From: Chromatiales bacterium
Lineage (GTDB): Bacteria > Pseudomonadota > Gammaproteobacteria > Chromatiales > Chromatiaceae
DNA: 7,449 nt
Direction: 5' to 3'
NCBI GenBank assembly: GCA_024639625.1
Contig: JAHEIA010000150.1
Coordinates: forward strand, 1 to 7,449
In this document: positions 1-7,004 of the stretch, one piece after another
Numbering within the stretch: position 1 is the stretch's first letter
How the letters are laid out: every line of letters begins with the position of its first letter
Program-made: the position numbers and the translations under genes
Notes under the pieces: generated by a model
The model's database searches: none
Told to the model about the DNA's origin: nothing
The model's input: the letters and a program-made list of their open reading frames with translations, nothing else

Positions 1-113
1 GACAGGCGCTGCAGAAGGAATTTCATGCGATGCATCGAGGACTGCGCCGCGACGCGGCCCGCAGCGCCGCTACGGCGCTGCTCACCCTCGCAGGCGTGGA
101 GGGACGGGGATGA
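1..113 (+). CDS. lpxB: Lipid-A-disaccharide synthase, C-terminal end (partial)
   Basis: This is the last 36 codons of a gene that enters from the left edge, read in the frame beginning at base 3 and ending at the TGA at 111-113. The tail contains [20 protein letters not shown], which resembles the C-terminal helix of LpxB (E. coli has a similar [20 protein letters not shown] stretch). LpxB is a membrane-associated GT19 glycosyltransferase that joins UDP-2,3-diacylglucosamine and lipid X into the lipid A disaccharide. The catalytic region lies outside the window, so the call rests on this short tail plus its position directly before rnhB and dnaE, the order found in E. coli. Its stop overlaps the rnhB start (ATGA at 110-113), implying coupled translation. 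Confidence 0.85.
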   Translation, partial: QALQKEFHAMHRGLRRDAARSAATALLTLAGVEGRG

Positions 114-721
114 CGCTACGCATCATCGCGGGGGTCGACGAGGCCGGGCGCGGCCCGCTCGCGGGGCCGGTGCTCGCCGCGGCGGTGATCCTCGACCCGA
201 AGGCACCCATCGCTGGCTTGGACGACAGCAAGCGTCTGAGCGCGAAACGCCGGGCCGAGTTGGAGCAGCGGATTCATCGTCAGGCCCTAGCCTGGGCGCT
301 GGGCCGTGCGGAGGTCCACGAGATTGATCGCCTGAACATCCTGCACGCGACGCTGCTGGCGATGCAGCGGGCGGTGCTGGCGCTGTCGCTTCTGCCGGAG
401 CAAGTTCTGGTCGATGGCAACCGCTGCCCCGAACTGGCGGTGCCCGTGCAGGCGGTGGTTGGAGGCGACCGCACGGTCGCCGCAATCAGCGCCGCTTCGG
501 TGTTGGCGAAGGTGGCGCGCGACCGGGAATTGCTCGCACTCGACAGGCGCTATCCGGGCTACGGGTTCGCCAAGCACAAGGGTTATCCCACGGCAGCGCA
601 TATCGAGGCCCTGGGCAGGCTGGGACCGACAGCGGTTCATCGTCGTTCCTTCGCGCCGGTGCGCAGGGTCTTGGCTCAGGATCCGGTGCAGCCGATGGGA
701 GACATCGCGTATGGCGACTGA
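110..721 (+). CDS. rnhB: Ribonuclease HII
   Basis: RNase HII is a cytoplasmic metal-dependent endonuclease that cuts the RNA strand of RNA-DNA hybrids and starts removal of single ribonucleotides misinserted into DNA. The 203-residue product has the family signature [13 protein letters not shown] at residues 8-20, with metal-binding D10 and E11. The third acidic ligand is D102 in VDGN, and the conserved [13 protein letters not shown] (126-138) and [11 protein letters not shown] (151-161) follow. Length is close to E. coli RnhB (198). The ATG at 110 is preceded by a good ribosome binding site, GGAGGG at 98-103, and begins two residues before [11 protein letters not shown], so no other start is needed. 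The start overlaps the lpxB stop by four bases and the end overlaps dnaE by 11 bases. The C-terminal tail after FAPVRRVL is slightly longer than in E. coli and is the part that overlaps dnaE. Confidence 0.97.
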   Translation: MTLRIIAGVDEAGRGPLAGPVLAAAVILDPKAPIAGLDDSKRLSAKRRAELEQRIHRQALAWALGRAEVHEIDRLNILHATLLAMQRAVLALSLLPEQVLVDGNRCPELAVPVQAVVGGDRTVAAISAASVLAKVARDRELLALDRRYPGYGFAKHKGYPTAAHIEALGRLGPTAVHRRSFAPVRRVLAQDPVQPMGDIAYGD

Positions 722-3700
722 TTTCATCCACCTGCGGGTGCACTCGGAATATTCCCTGGTGGACGGCTTGGTTAGGGTAAAGCCGCTGGTGCAAGCGGTC
801 GCGGCAGCAGGCATGCCGGCGGTGGCCCTGACCGATCAGTCGAACCTTTTCGCCATGGTGAAGCTGTACAAGGCGGCCACTGCCCAGGGGGTAAAGCCGA
901 TCATCGGCGTGGACAGCTGGCTGCACAACCCGGCGGACGCCAACAAGCCATTCCGCCTGGTGCTCCTGGCGCAGAATAAAGAGGGGTACCGCAATCTCAC
1001 CCGCTTGGTGTCGCGGGCCTATCAGGATGGTCAACATCTTGGTGTGCCGATGCTCCAGCGCTCCTGGTTGGAGCAGGCGAACCAAGGGCTGATCCTGCTA
1101 TCTGGAATGCAAGGGGACGTTGCTCAGGCTCTGCTCGCCGGCAGCCGCGATCATGCGAAAGTGCTCCTGGACGCCTGGTTGCGGGTCTTCGAGGATCGCT
1201 ACTACATCGAGCTGACGCGCACCGGGCGTGCCCACGAGGAGGAGGCGCTGCACCTGGGTGTCGAGCTGGCAACCGAGCAAGGGGTCCCGGTAGTCGCTAC
1301 CAATGATGTGCGATTCCTGCGCGCGGAAGAATTCGGCGCCCACGAGGCGCGTGTCTGCATTCACGACGGGCGCACCTTGGACGACCCGCGCCGTCCACGA
1401 GGCTACAGCGAGCAGCAGTACTTGCGGACACCCGATGAAATGGCCGCCCTGTTTTCCGACATCCCGGAGGCGTTGGAGAACAGCGTCGAGATCGCTAAAC
1501 GGTGCACTCTGGAGCTCAGCTTGGGCAAGAGCTTTCTGCCCGCGTTTCCGGTTCCCGCCGAGCAGACGATCGAGGAGTTTTTCGCCGAGCGGTCGCGCGC
1601 TGGCTTGCAGCAGCGTCTGCGCAAGATCCTCGACCAGGAGGCGCAAGACGTCGAGCAACTGCGCCGCACCTACGACGAGCGCTTGCAGACCGAACTCGAC
1701 GTCATCTGTGCGATGGGATTCCCCGGTTATTTTCTGATCGTCGCGGACTTCATTCAATGGGCGAAGGACAATGACATCCCGGTAGGCCCGGGCCGCGGTT
1801 CGGGCGCCGGTTCCCTGGTGGCCTTTGCGCTCAAGATCACCGACCTGGATCCCATCGAGCACGATCTGCTGTTCGAGCGTTTTCTTAATCCGGAACGGGT
1901 CTCCATGCCGGATTTCGATATCGACTTCTGCATGGAGAAGCGCGACCGGGTGATCGATTACGTGGCCGAGCGGTACGGCCGGGACTCGGTTTCCCAGATC
2001 ATCACCTACGGCTCCATGGCAGCCAAGGCGGTGGTGCGCGACGTCGGACGCGTGCTCGGTCATCCCTACGGTTTCGTTGACGGCATCGCCAAACTGGTTC
2101 CATTCGAGATCGGCATGACCCTCAACAAGGCGCTGGAAGAGAGCGACGAGTTGCGCCAGCGCTATCAGCAGGAGGAGGAAGTGCAGGCCTTGCTCGATAT
2201 GGCCCGGTCCCTCGAGGGTCTGGCCCGCAACGCGGGCAAGCACGCGGGGGGGGTGGTGATCGCGCCGACCGTGTTGACCGATTTTGCCCCCCTGTACTGC
2301 GAGCCCGGCGGCGGTAACCTGGTTACCCAGTTCGACAAGGACGATGTTGAGGCCATCGGGCTGGTGAAATTCGATTTTCTTGGCCTGCGCACCCTCACCA
2401 TCATCGATTGGGCCTTGAAGACCGTTAACCACCAACTTGCAGCCGGCGGGCACCAGCCGATCGACATCCATCGAATCGCCTGGGACGATCAGGAGGCCTT
2501 TCGCCTGCTCAAGCGCTGCGAAACCACGGCGGTATTCCAGCTTGAATCCCGGGGCATGAAGGAGCTCATAAAGAAGCTGCAACCGGACTCCTTCGACGAC
2601 ATCACCGCCCTGGTCGCACTGTACCGCCCGGGCCCTCTGCAATCGGGGATGGTGGAGGACTTCATCAATCGCAAGCACGGCCGGGCGGAGGTTGCCTATC
2701 CGCACCCGAAACTGGAGCCGATCCTGGCCCCTACCTATGGCGTCATCCTGTATCAGGAGCAGGTGATGCAAATTGCTCAGGTGTTGGCGGGTTACACCCT
2801 CGGCGGGGCGGACCTGCTACGCCGCGCCATGGGGAAGAAGAAGCCGGAGGAGATGGCCAAGCAGCGCGCGATCTTCATGCAGGGCGCGCTCGCGGGGGGC
2901 GTGGAGGAGAAAACAGCGAGCTTTATCTTCGACCTGATGGAGAAGTTTGCCGGATACGGTTTCAACAAATCCCATTCCGCAGCCTATGCCCTGGTCTCCT
3001 ATCAGACGATGTGGCTCAAGGCCCATTACCCGGCCGCGTTCATGGCGGCCGTGCTGTCCTCGGACATGGACAACACCGACAAGGTGGTCACCTTCATCGA
3101 CGAATGCCGTGCGATGCAGCTCAAGGTGACCCCGCCCGACGTGAACCGTTCGGAGTACACGTTCACGGTGGACGGGGACGACACGATCGTGTACGGGCTC
3201 GGTGCGATCAAGGGGGTGGGGGAGGGGGCGATCGACGGCGTCATCGAGGCGCGCAGCGAATCCGGGCCATTCGCCGATCTGTTCGATTTCTGCCGTCGCG
3301 TCGATCTGCGCAAGGCCAACCGCAGGGTGCTCGAAGCGCTGATCCGGGCCGGCGCGCTGGATGGCCTGGGGGCCAACCGCTGCACCCTCATGAACCAGCT
3401 CCCGGTGGCCCTGCGCATGGCGGAACAGCACGGCGAGATGCGGGAGGCGGGGCAGGACGACCTGTTCGGCATCGGAGCCGATAGCGAGCGCGTGACGCCC
3501 GACCTCCAGGTGGTGCCGGCGGAGAGCGAGGAGTGGGACGACGAGTTGCGGCTGCAGGGGGAGAAAGAGACCCTGGGCCTGTATCTAACGGGTCACCCGA
3601 TCGACCGCTATCGCGCCGAGCTGGCTTCGGTCGCCCGTTCCCGGATCGCGGATCTGAGCGTGGACGAAGCGCTCGAGGGCGCCGCGCGGCCGTGGCGGCG

Positions 3701-4274
3701 GGGCGATCAGCCGGTCGTGGTCGCCGGCCTGGTGGTCAGCGTTCGGCAGAACCGCACCCAAAAGGGGAGAATGGCCTCGTTGATGCTGGATGATGCCAGC
3801 GGTCGCATCGAGGCAGTCCTGTTTGCGGATGTCTTCGAGCGGTATGCGGAGCTGATTTCGGGCGACCGCGTGCTGGTGGTGAGTGGACAGCTCAGCTACG
3901 ACGAGTTTCGCGGCGGACTGAGTATCCGGGTCTCCCGGATCTACGAGTTCGAGCGGGCCCGGGAGATGCTGGCGAGCCATCTGCGGGTGCATGCCCGGAG
4001 CGTTCCGCCGCCGGATGCTGCGCTCTTCAGCAATCAACTGAAGGAGGTTCTGGCCCCGTTTCGCGGCGGCAATTGCCCGCTGCAGGTGCGCTACCGGGGG
4101 GCGACCGCCGTTGCCGAACTGCTCCTGGGGCCGGAATGGCGGGTGCATCCGAGCGACGAACTGCTGCGCCGACTGGAACGTCTGTTCGGTGCTGACGGCG
4201 TCGAAGTGGTGTATGGCGCCGGCAGGCGTTTGGAGCCGGAGCCGCGCCTCACCGTCGTCGGGGGTACCGGCTGA
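711..4274 (+). CDS. dnaE: DNA polymerase III alpha subunit (replicative polymerase)
   Basis: This is the catalytic subunit of the replicative polymerase holoenzyme; it works with DnaQ, the beta clamp and tau. The product is 1187 residues (E. coli 1160). An N-terminal PHP domain (about 1-275) starts with [13 protein letters not shown] at 7-19. The C-family palm carries PGRGSGAGS from 360 and the catalytic aspartates D401 and D403 in PDFDIDF and D555 in VKFDFLGL, at exactly the E. coli positions. A helix-hairpin-helix region lies near 828-850, a clamp-binding motif QDDLF at 915-919, an OB fold at about 1001-1078, then the tau-binding-type C-terminal domain. The PHP metal site is degenerate (R9 and Q43 replace histidines), as in E. 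coli, so proofreading should come from a separate DnaQ. The ATG at 711 was chosen because [12 protein letters not shown] matches the family N-terminus and GGGAG lies at 697-701; the frame stays open further upstream, but that stretch is rnhB read in another frame. No frameshift is seen. Confidence 0.98.
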   Translation: MATDFIHLRVHSEYSLVDGLVRVKPLVQAVAAAGMPAVALTDQSNLFAMVKLYKAATAQGVKPIIGVDSWLHNPADANKPFRLVLLAQNKEGYRNLTRLVSRAYQDGQHLGVPMLQRSWLEQANQGLILLSGMQGDVAQALLAGSRDHAKVLLDAWLRVFEDRYYIELTRTGRAHEEEALHLGVELATEQGVPVVATNDVRFLRAEEFGAHEARVCIHDGRTLDDPRRPRGYSEQQYLRTPDEMAALFSDIPEALENSVEIAKRCTLELSLGKSFLPAFPVPAEQTIEEFFAERSRAGLQQRLRKILDQEAQDVEQLRRTYDERLQTELDVICAMGFPGYFLIVADFIQWAKDNDIPVGPGRGSGAGSLVAFALKITDLDPIEHDLLFERFLNPERVSMPDFDIDFCMEKRDRVIDYVAERYGRDSVSQIITYGSMAAKAVVRDVGRVLGHPYGFVDGIAKLVPFEIGMTLNKALEESDELRQRYQQEEEVQALLDMARSLEGLARNAGKHAGGVVIAPTVLTDFAPLYCEPGGGNLVTQFDKDDVEAIGLVKFDFLGLRTLTIIDWALKTVNHQLAAGGHQPIDIHRIAWDDQEAFRLLKRCETTAVFQLESRGMKELIKKLQPDSFDDITALVALYRPGPLQSGMVEDFINRKHGRAEVAYPHPKLEPILAPTYGVILYQEQVMQIAQVLAGYTLGGADLLRRAMGKKKPEEMAKQRAIFMQGALAGGVEEKTASFIFDLMEKFAGYGFNKSHSAAYALVSYQTMWLKAHYPAAFMAAVLSSDMDNTDKVVTFIDECRAMQLKVTPPDVNRSEYTFTVDGDDTIVYGLGAIKGVGEGAIDGVIEARSESGPFADLFDFCRRVDLRKANRRVLEALIRAGALDGLGANRCTLMNQLPVALRMAEQHGEMREAGQDDLFGIGADSERVTPDLQVVPAESEEWDDELRLQGEKETLGLYLTGHPIDRYRAELASVARSRIADLSVDEALEGAARPWRRGDQPVVVAGLVVSVRQNRTQKGRMASLMLDDASGRIEAVLFADVFERYAELISGDRVLVVSGQLSYDEFRGGLSIRVSRIYEFERAREMLASHLRVHARSVPPPDAALFSNQLKEVLAPFRGGNCPLQVRYRGATAVAELLLGPEWRVHPSDELLRRLERLFGADGVEVVYGAGRRLEPEPRLTVVGGTG

Positions 4275-4302
4275 GCGTCTGCTTGGGGCTCGCGCAGGCC
4301 GT
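4275..4302. other. Convergent gap between dnaE and bpt, no clear terminator
   Basis: Only 28 bases separate the dnaE stop (4272-4274) from the last base of bpt on the other strand. The stretch has no T-run and no strong hairpin. The best inverted repeat is GGCC-GTTCA-GGCC at 4297-4309, a four-base-pair stem that overlaps the bpt stop and lacks a uridine tract on either strand. Transcripts from the two sides may therefore overlap or end by Rho. Confidence 0.6.
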
Positions 4303-5061
4303 TCAGGCCGATCTGCTGCAGAGCCGGATCGGTTCCCCGGCGTCGAAGCGTTCCCAACCGCGTCCCATCCAGGCCTCCAGCGGGCGGAAAAGATCTTTGT
4401 AGGACATCTTTCGGCAATTCTCGATCCAGTAGCCTAGATAGAGCCAGGGCAGCCCGAAGGCCCGGGTTTGCTGTATCTGCCACAGGATCGCGAACATGCC
4501 GAGACTACGCCGACCCAGCGCCGGGTCGAAGAATGTGTACACCGCCGAGAGGCCCTGCGGCAGGCGATCCGTAACCGCGATCCCCACCACCCTCGCGCCA
4601 AGACGAAACTCGAAAAAGATGGTTTCGGCCCAGGGGCTGACCAGGCACTCCAGGTATTCCTCCGGGCTGGCATCGCTCATGCCGCCTTGCGGGTGGCGCA
4701 GCGCGAGGTAGCGCAAGTATAGATCGTAGTGCTCCTGCCTGAAGCGGGCCGGCAGCGCCCGGACCGCGAGTTCCCCAACGTTGCGGCGCCAGCATCGGCG
4801 CTGGCGTCGGTTCGGTCGGAACTCCGAGACCGGAAGCCTTATCGGGACACAATCGCGGCAAGCGCAGCAGTGGGGCCGATAGAGAAAGCGGCCGCTGCGA
4901 CGAAATCCGTGATTCGCAAGCTGTTGGGAGATGACGGCATCGAGCCGCAGCTCGACGTCGACAAACAGCATGCGTGCGCTGCGCCCGGGGAGATAGGAAC
5001 AGGGGTGCTGTGGCCCGAGGAACAAGGAAGTCGCGGGAGGTTTTCGCGGATCTTCGTCCAT
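4303..5061 (-). CDS. bpt: Aspartate/glutamate leucyltransferase (bacterial Ate1 homologue)
   Basis: Bpt transfers leucine from Leu-tRNA to proteins with N-terminal Asp or Glu, making them N-degrons recognised by ClpS and degraded by ClpAP. The 252-residue product has the family N-terminal block HPCSYLPGRSAR (19-30), then GFRRSGRFLYRPHCCACRDC (52-71) and IRLPVSEFRPNRRQRR (74-89). The C-terminal GNAT-like part has IAVTDRLPQGLSAVYTFFDP (161-180) and WLYLGYWIENCRKMSYK (206-222). C21, C65, C68 and C71 match the cysteine spacing remembered from Vibrio Bpt; C66 is extra. Length is normal for the family. The ATG at 5061-5059 shares its A with the aat stop (TGATG), and there is only a weak upstream ribosome binding site, so initiation probably depends on ribosomes finishing aat. 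It is the last gene of the minus-strand unit, convergent with dnaE. E. coli lacks this gene. Confidence 0.95.
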   Translation of the reverse strand: MDEDPRKPPATSLFLGPQHPCSYLPGRSARMLFVDVELRLDAVISQQLANHGFRRSGRFLYRPHCCACRDCVPIRLPVSEFRPNRRQRRCWRRNVGELAVRALPARFRQEHYDLYLRYLALRHPQGGMSDASPEEYLECLVSPWAETIFFEFRLGARVVGIAVTDRLPQGLSAVYTFFDPALGRRSLGMFAILWQIQQTRAFGLPWLYLGYWIENCRKMSYKDLFRPLEAWMGRGWERFDAGEPIRLCSRSA

Positions 5062-5795
5062 CACTCGGTCTTGCTCAAGCCCGGGATCTCCGGATACACC
5101 GCTACCTCCTCGCGCCAGGCCTGCGCCGCGGGCGGCAGCTCGACCCAGCGGCGCAAGAAGGTGGTGAATCGATGCCGGGGGATCTGTTGTGCGCCAAGGG
5201 TCTCCAAGTGGGCGGAGTAGACCTGGCAGTCGATCAACGAATAGCCCCACGCGCGCAGCCGGTTCACCAGGTGGACCAGGGCCACCTTGGATCCGTCGTT
5301 GACCCGGCTGAACATGGATTCGCCGAAGAATACCCGGCCCATGGCAACCCCGTACAGGCCGCCGACCAGCTGTTCCTCGGACCAGATCTCGATTGAGTGG
5401 GCCAGCCCCCGGCGGTGGAGCTGATGATAGGCCTGCTGCATCGCGGGGACCAGCCAGGTGCCTTCGGCGTCCTTGCGCGGACCGGCGCAGGCCTCGGTCA
5501 CCGAGCCGAATGCCTGGTCGATGGTGGCCAGCAAGCGCTGCTGACGCAGCGTTTTTCTCAGGCTCCGGGACACCTTGAGATGCTGCGGAAAAAGCACGGT
5601 TCGGGGATCCGGAGACCACCATAGGATCGGTTGCTCTGGCCCGTACCAGGGGAAGATGCCGTTGCGATAGGCGCTGAGCAGACGGCGCGGATCAAGATCG
5701 CCGCCGATCGCCAGTAGCCCGTTGGGCTCGCGCTCGGCCTCCTCGACGTCGGGGAAGCGGACGTCGATCTGTCCGGGCTGGAAGATGTGGATCAT
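5061..5795 (-). CDS. aat: Leucyl/phenylalanyl-tRNA-protein transferase
   Basis: Aat adds Leu or Phe from charged tRNA to proteins with N-terminal Lys or Arg, the first committed step of the bacterial N-degron pathway in the cytoplasm. The 244-residue product carries the family blocks in order: EPNGLLAIGGDL (23-34), GIFPWY (46-51), LWWSPDPR (58-65), EGTWL (111-115), AHSIE (132-136), GESMFSR (158-164) and LIDCQ (187-191). E159, D189, Q191 and W114 correspond to E. coli E156, D186, Q188 and W111 with a constant offset of three, so the active site looks intact. Translation from the ATG at 5795-5793 gives MIHIFQPGQI, about ten residues before the region alignable with E. coli; it overlaps the stop of the upstream gene as ATGA. 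No ribosome binding site is seen (the preceding bases are GC-rich), which suggests translational coupling. Confidence 0.97.
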   Translation of the reverse strand: MIHIFQPGQIDVRFPDVEEAEREPNGLLAIGGDLDPRRLLSAYRNGIFPWYGPEQPILWWSPDPRTVLFPQHLKVSRSLRKTLRQQRLLATIDQAFGSVTEACAGPRKDAEGTWLVPAMQQAYHQLHRRGLAHSIEIWSEEQLVGGLYGVAMGRVFFGESMFSRVNDGSKVALVHLVNRLRAWGYSLIDCQVYSAHLETLGAQQIPRHRFTTFLRRWVELPPAAQAWREEVAVYPEIPGLSKTE

Positions 5796-6949
5796 GGGGG
5801 CGCGGCGTCGCGCTGTGCGCCCTGGCGAAACGGGCTGTGTTCCCACATCTCGCGCAGATAACCCTGCATGGCGTGGGCTTCCTGTTCCAGGAAGTCCCCG
5901 ATCGCTGCGCGGAATCGCGGATCCGCGATCCAATGGGTGGACCAGGTGGCGGTGGGCAGAAACCCGCGGCTGATCTTGTACTCTCCCTGGGCCCCGGGCT
6001 CGAAGCGTTGCAGTCCGTTTGCGATGCAGTATTCCAGCCCCTGGTAGTAACAAGCTTCGAAATGCAGGCTGTGGTAGTCCCTGCGGCAGCCCCAGTGGCG
6101 CCCGTACAGGGTGTCCGCCCCGACGACGAAAAAGGCGCTGGCGACGACCTCGTCTTGGGCTAACGCCAGGATCAGCAGGACCTGTCGGCCGAGTGTGCGG
6201 CCGATCTCGCGAAAGAAGCCCAGGGAAAGCGTGGGGATGCCGCCGCGTTTCTCGAAGGTCGAGCGATACAGTAAGTGAAAGATCTCCCATTCCTCGGCGC
6301 TGACCTGGTCTCCCGGTACGATGCGAAAGCGGATTGCGGCCTCCTCGATTCGGCGCCGCTCACGGCGGATCTGTTTGCGCTTCTTGGAGGATAGCTGCTC
6401 GAGGAATTCGGTGAAGCTCCGATAGCCCTGGTTCGCCCAATGGAACTGGCAGCCGCTGCGCCGCAAGAGCCCGGCGGTCGCCATCTGTTGCGTCTCCTCG
6501 TCCGTCGGAAACAGGCAATGGACGGATGAATCTCCCTGCGCGCGGGCCAGGTCGATCGCCCCGCGGATCAGATCCCGGGTGATCGCCGGCCGATCGGCGC
6601 CGGGTGAGGACAACAGGCGGGGTCCGGTTGCCGGCGTGTAAGGGATGGAACAGACCAGTTTGGGGTAGTAGGCGAGCCCGGCTCGCCGATAGGCGTCCGC
6701 CCAGGCCCAGTCGAATACGAATTCGCCGTAGGAGTTGGTCTTCCGGTACAGCGGCAAGGTGCCCTGCAGCGCCCCCTGGCTGTCGCGCAGCAGCAGGTGG
6801 CAGGGATACCAACCGTACCTTTCGCCCAGACAGTCCTGGCGCTCCAGTGCGGCGAGGAATTCGTGTCGCAGGAAGGGATATCCTGCTGGCGCCAGCCGAT
6901 TCCATTCTGCGGCCGGTACCGCATCGATGCTGGCAATGGACTCGACCAT
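5792..6949 (-). CDS. FemAB/GNAT-like family protein (COG3146, DUF482)
   Basis: The 385-residue product looks like the DUF482/COG3146 family, often annotated as GNAT N-acetyltransferase or peptidoglycan-related FemAB-like protein; its substrate is not established. Recognisable blocks are LPLYRKTNSYGEFVFDWAWA (65-84), YPKLVCSIPYTPATGPRLL (95-113), a basic stretch KKRKQIRRERRRI (189-201), TFEKRGGIPTLS (231-242), LYGRHWGC (281-288) and the diagnostic FEPGAQGEYKISRGFLPT (316-333). No signal peptide or membrane segment is visible, so it should be cytoplasmic. Length is usual for the family. The ATG at 6949-6947 starts MVESIASIDAVPAAEWN, a typical start; the upstream 21 bases have no good ribosome binding site. 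It lies 55 bases after trxB and overlaps aat by four bases. FemX and Aat share a related GNAT-type fold, so an aminoacyl or acyl transfer role is reasonable but unproven. Confidence 0.85.
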   Translation of the reverse strand: MVESIASIDAVPAAEWNRLAPAGYPFLRHEFLAALERQDCLGERYGWYPCHLLLRDSQGALQGTLPLYRKTNSYGEFVFDWAWADAYRRAGLAYYPKLVCSIPYTPATGPRLLSSPGADRPAITRDLIRGAIDLARAQGDSSVHCLFPTDEETQQMATAGLLRRSGCQFHWANQGYRSFTEFLEQLSSKKRKQIRRERRRIEEAAIRFRIVPGDQVSAEEWEIFHLLYRSTFEKRGGIPTLSLGFFREIGRTLGRQVLLILALAQDEVVASAFFVVGADTLYGRHWGCRRDYHSLHFEACYYQGLEYCIANGLQRFEPGAQGEYKISRGFLPTATWSTHWIADPRFRAAIGDFLEQEAHAMQGYLREMWEHSPFRQGAQRDAAPP

Positions 6950-7004
6950 TGGGCGTTTGCGGAGGGCTACGGCTCCCGGCCGTGGGCAGGCTGCTGCCGC
7001 GTCT
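6950..7004 (-). other. trxB to DUF482 gap with two small hairpins
   Basis: Read on the minus strand, this 55-base gap has two adjacent perfect five-base-pair stems: GGCAG-CAGC-CTGCC at 6998-6985 and ACGGC-CGGGA-GCCGT at 6983-6969. Neither is followed by a T-run, so they are not standard intrinsic terminators. They could affect mRNA decay or expression of the downstream genes, or be a chance result of high GC. No -10/-35 promoter pair is evident. Confidence 0.35.

Noticed and set aside
25..327. Plus-strand frame of 100 codons at the left edge
   Set aside because: It is an out-of-frame reading of lpxB and rnhB with Arg/Gly-rich low-complexity content.
414..710. Upstream extension of dnaE by 99 codons to the ATG at 414
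   Set aside because: The extension is rnhB read in another frame, is rich in Arg, Trp and Cys, and the ATG at 711 gives the family N-terminus with a ribosome binding site.
1098..2771. Open frame of 557 codons on the minus strand inside dnaE
   Set aside because: It is antisense to the most conserved part of dnaE, has no recognisable protein motif, and long antisense frames are expected from GC-rich codon bias.
4729..5220. Open frame of 163 codons on the plus strand opposite bpt and the end of aat
   Set aside because: No recognisable domain, no good ribosome binding site, and it is antisense to two well supported genes.
5062..5622. N-terminal extension of Bpt upstream of 5061
   Set aside because: It is aat coding sequence in another frame; the HPCSYLPGR block starts about 20 residues after the ATG at 5061, as expected for the family.
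5796..6290. N-terminal extension of Aat upstream of 5795
   Set aside because: It is a shadow of the DUF482 gene, and the extension has no Aat-like content.
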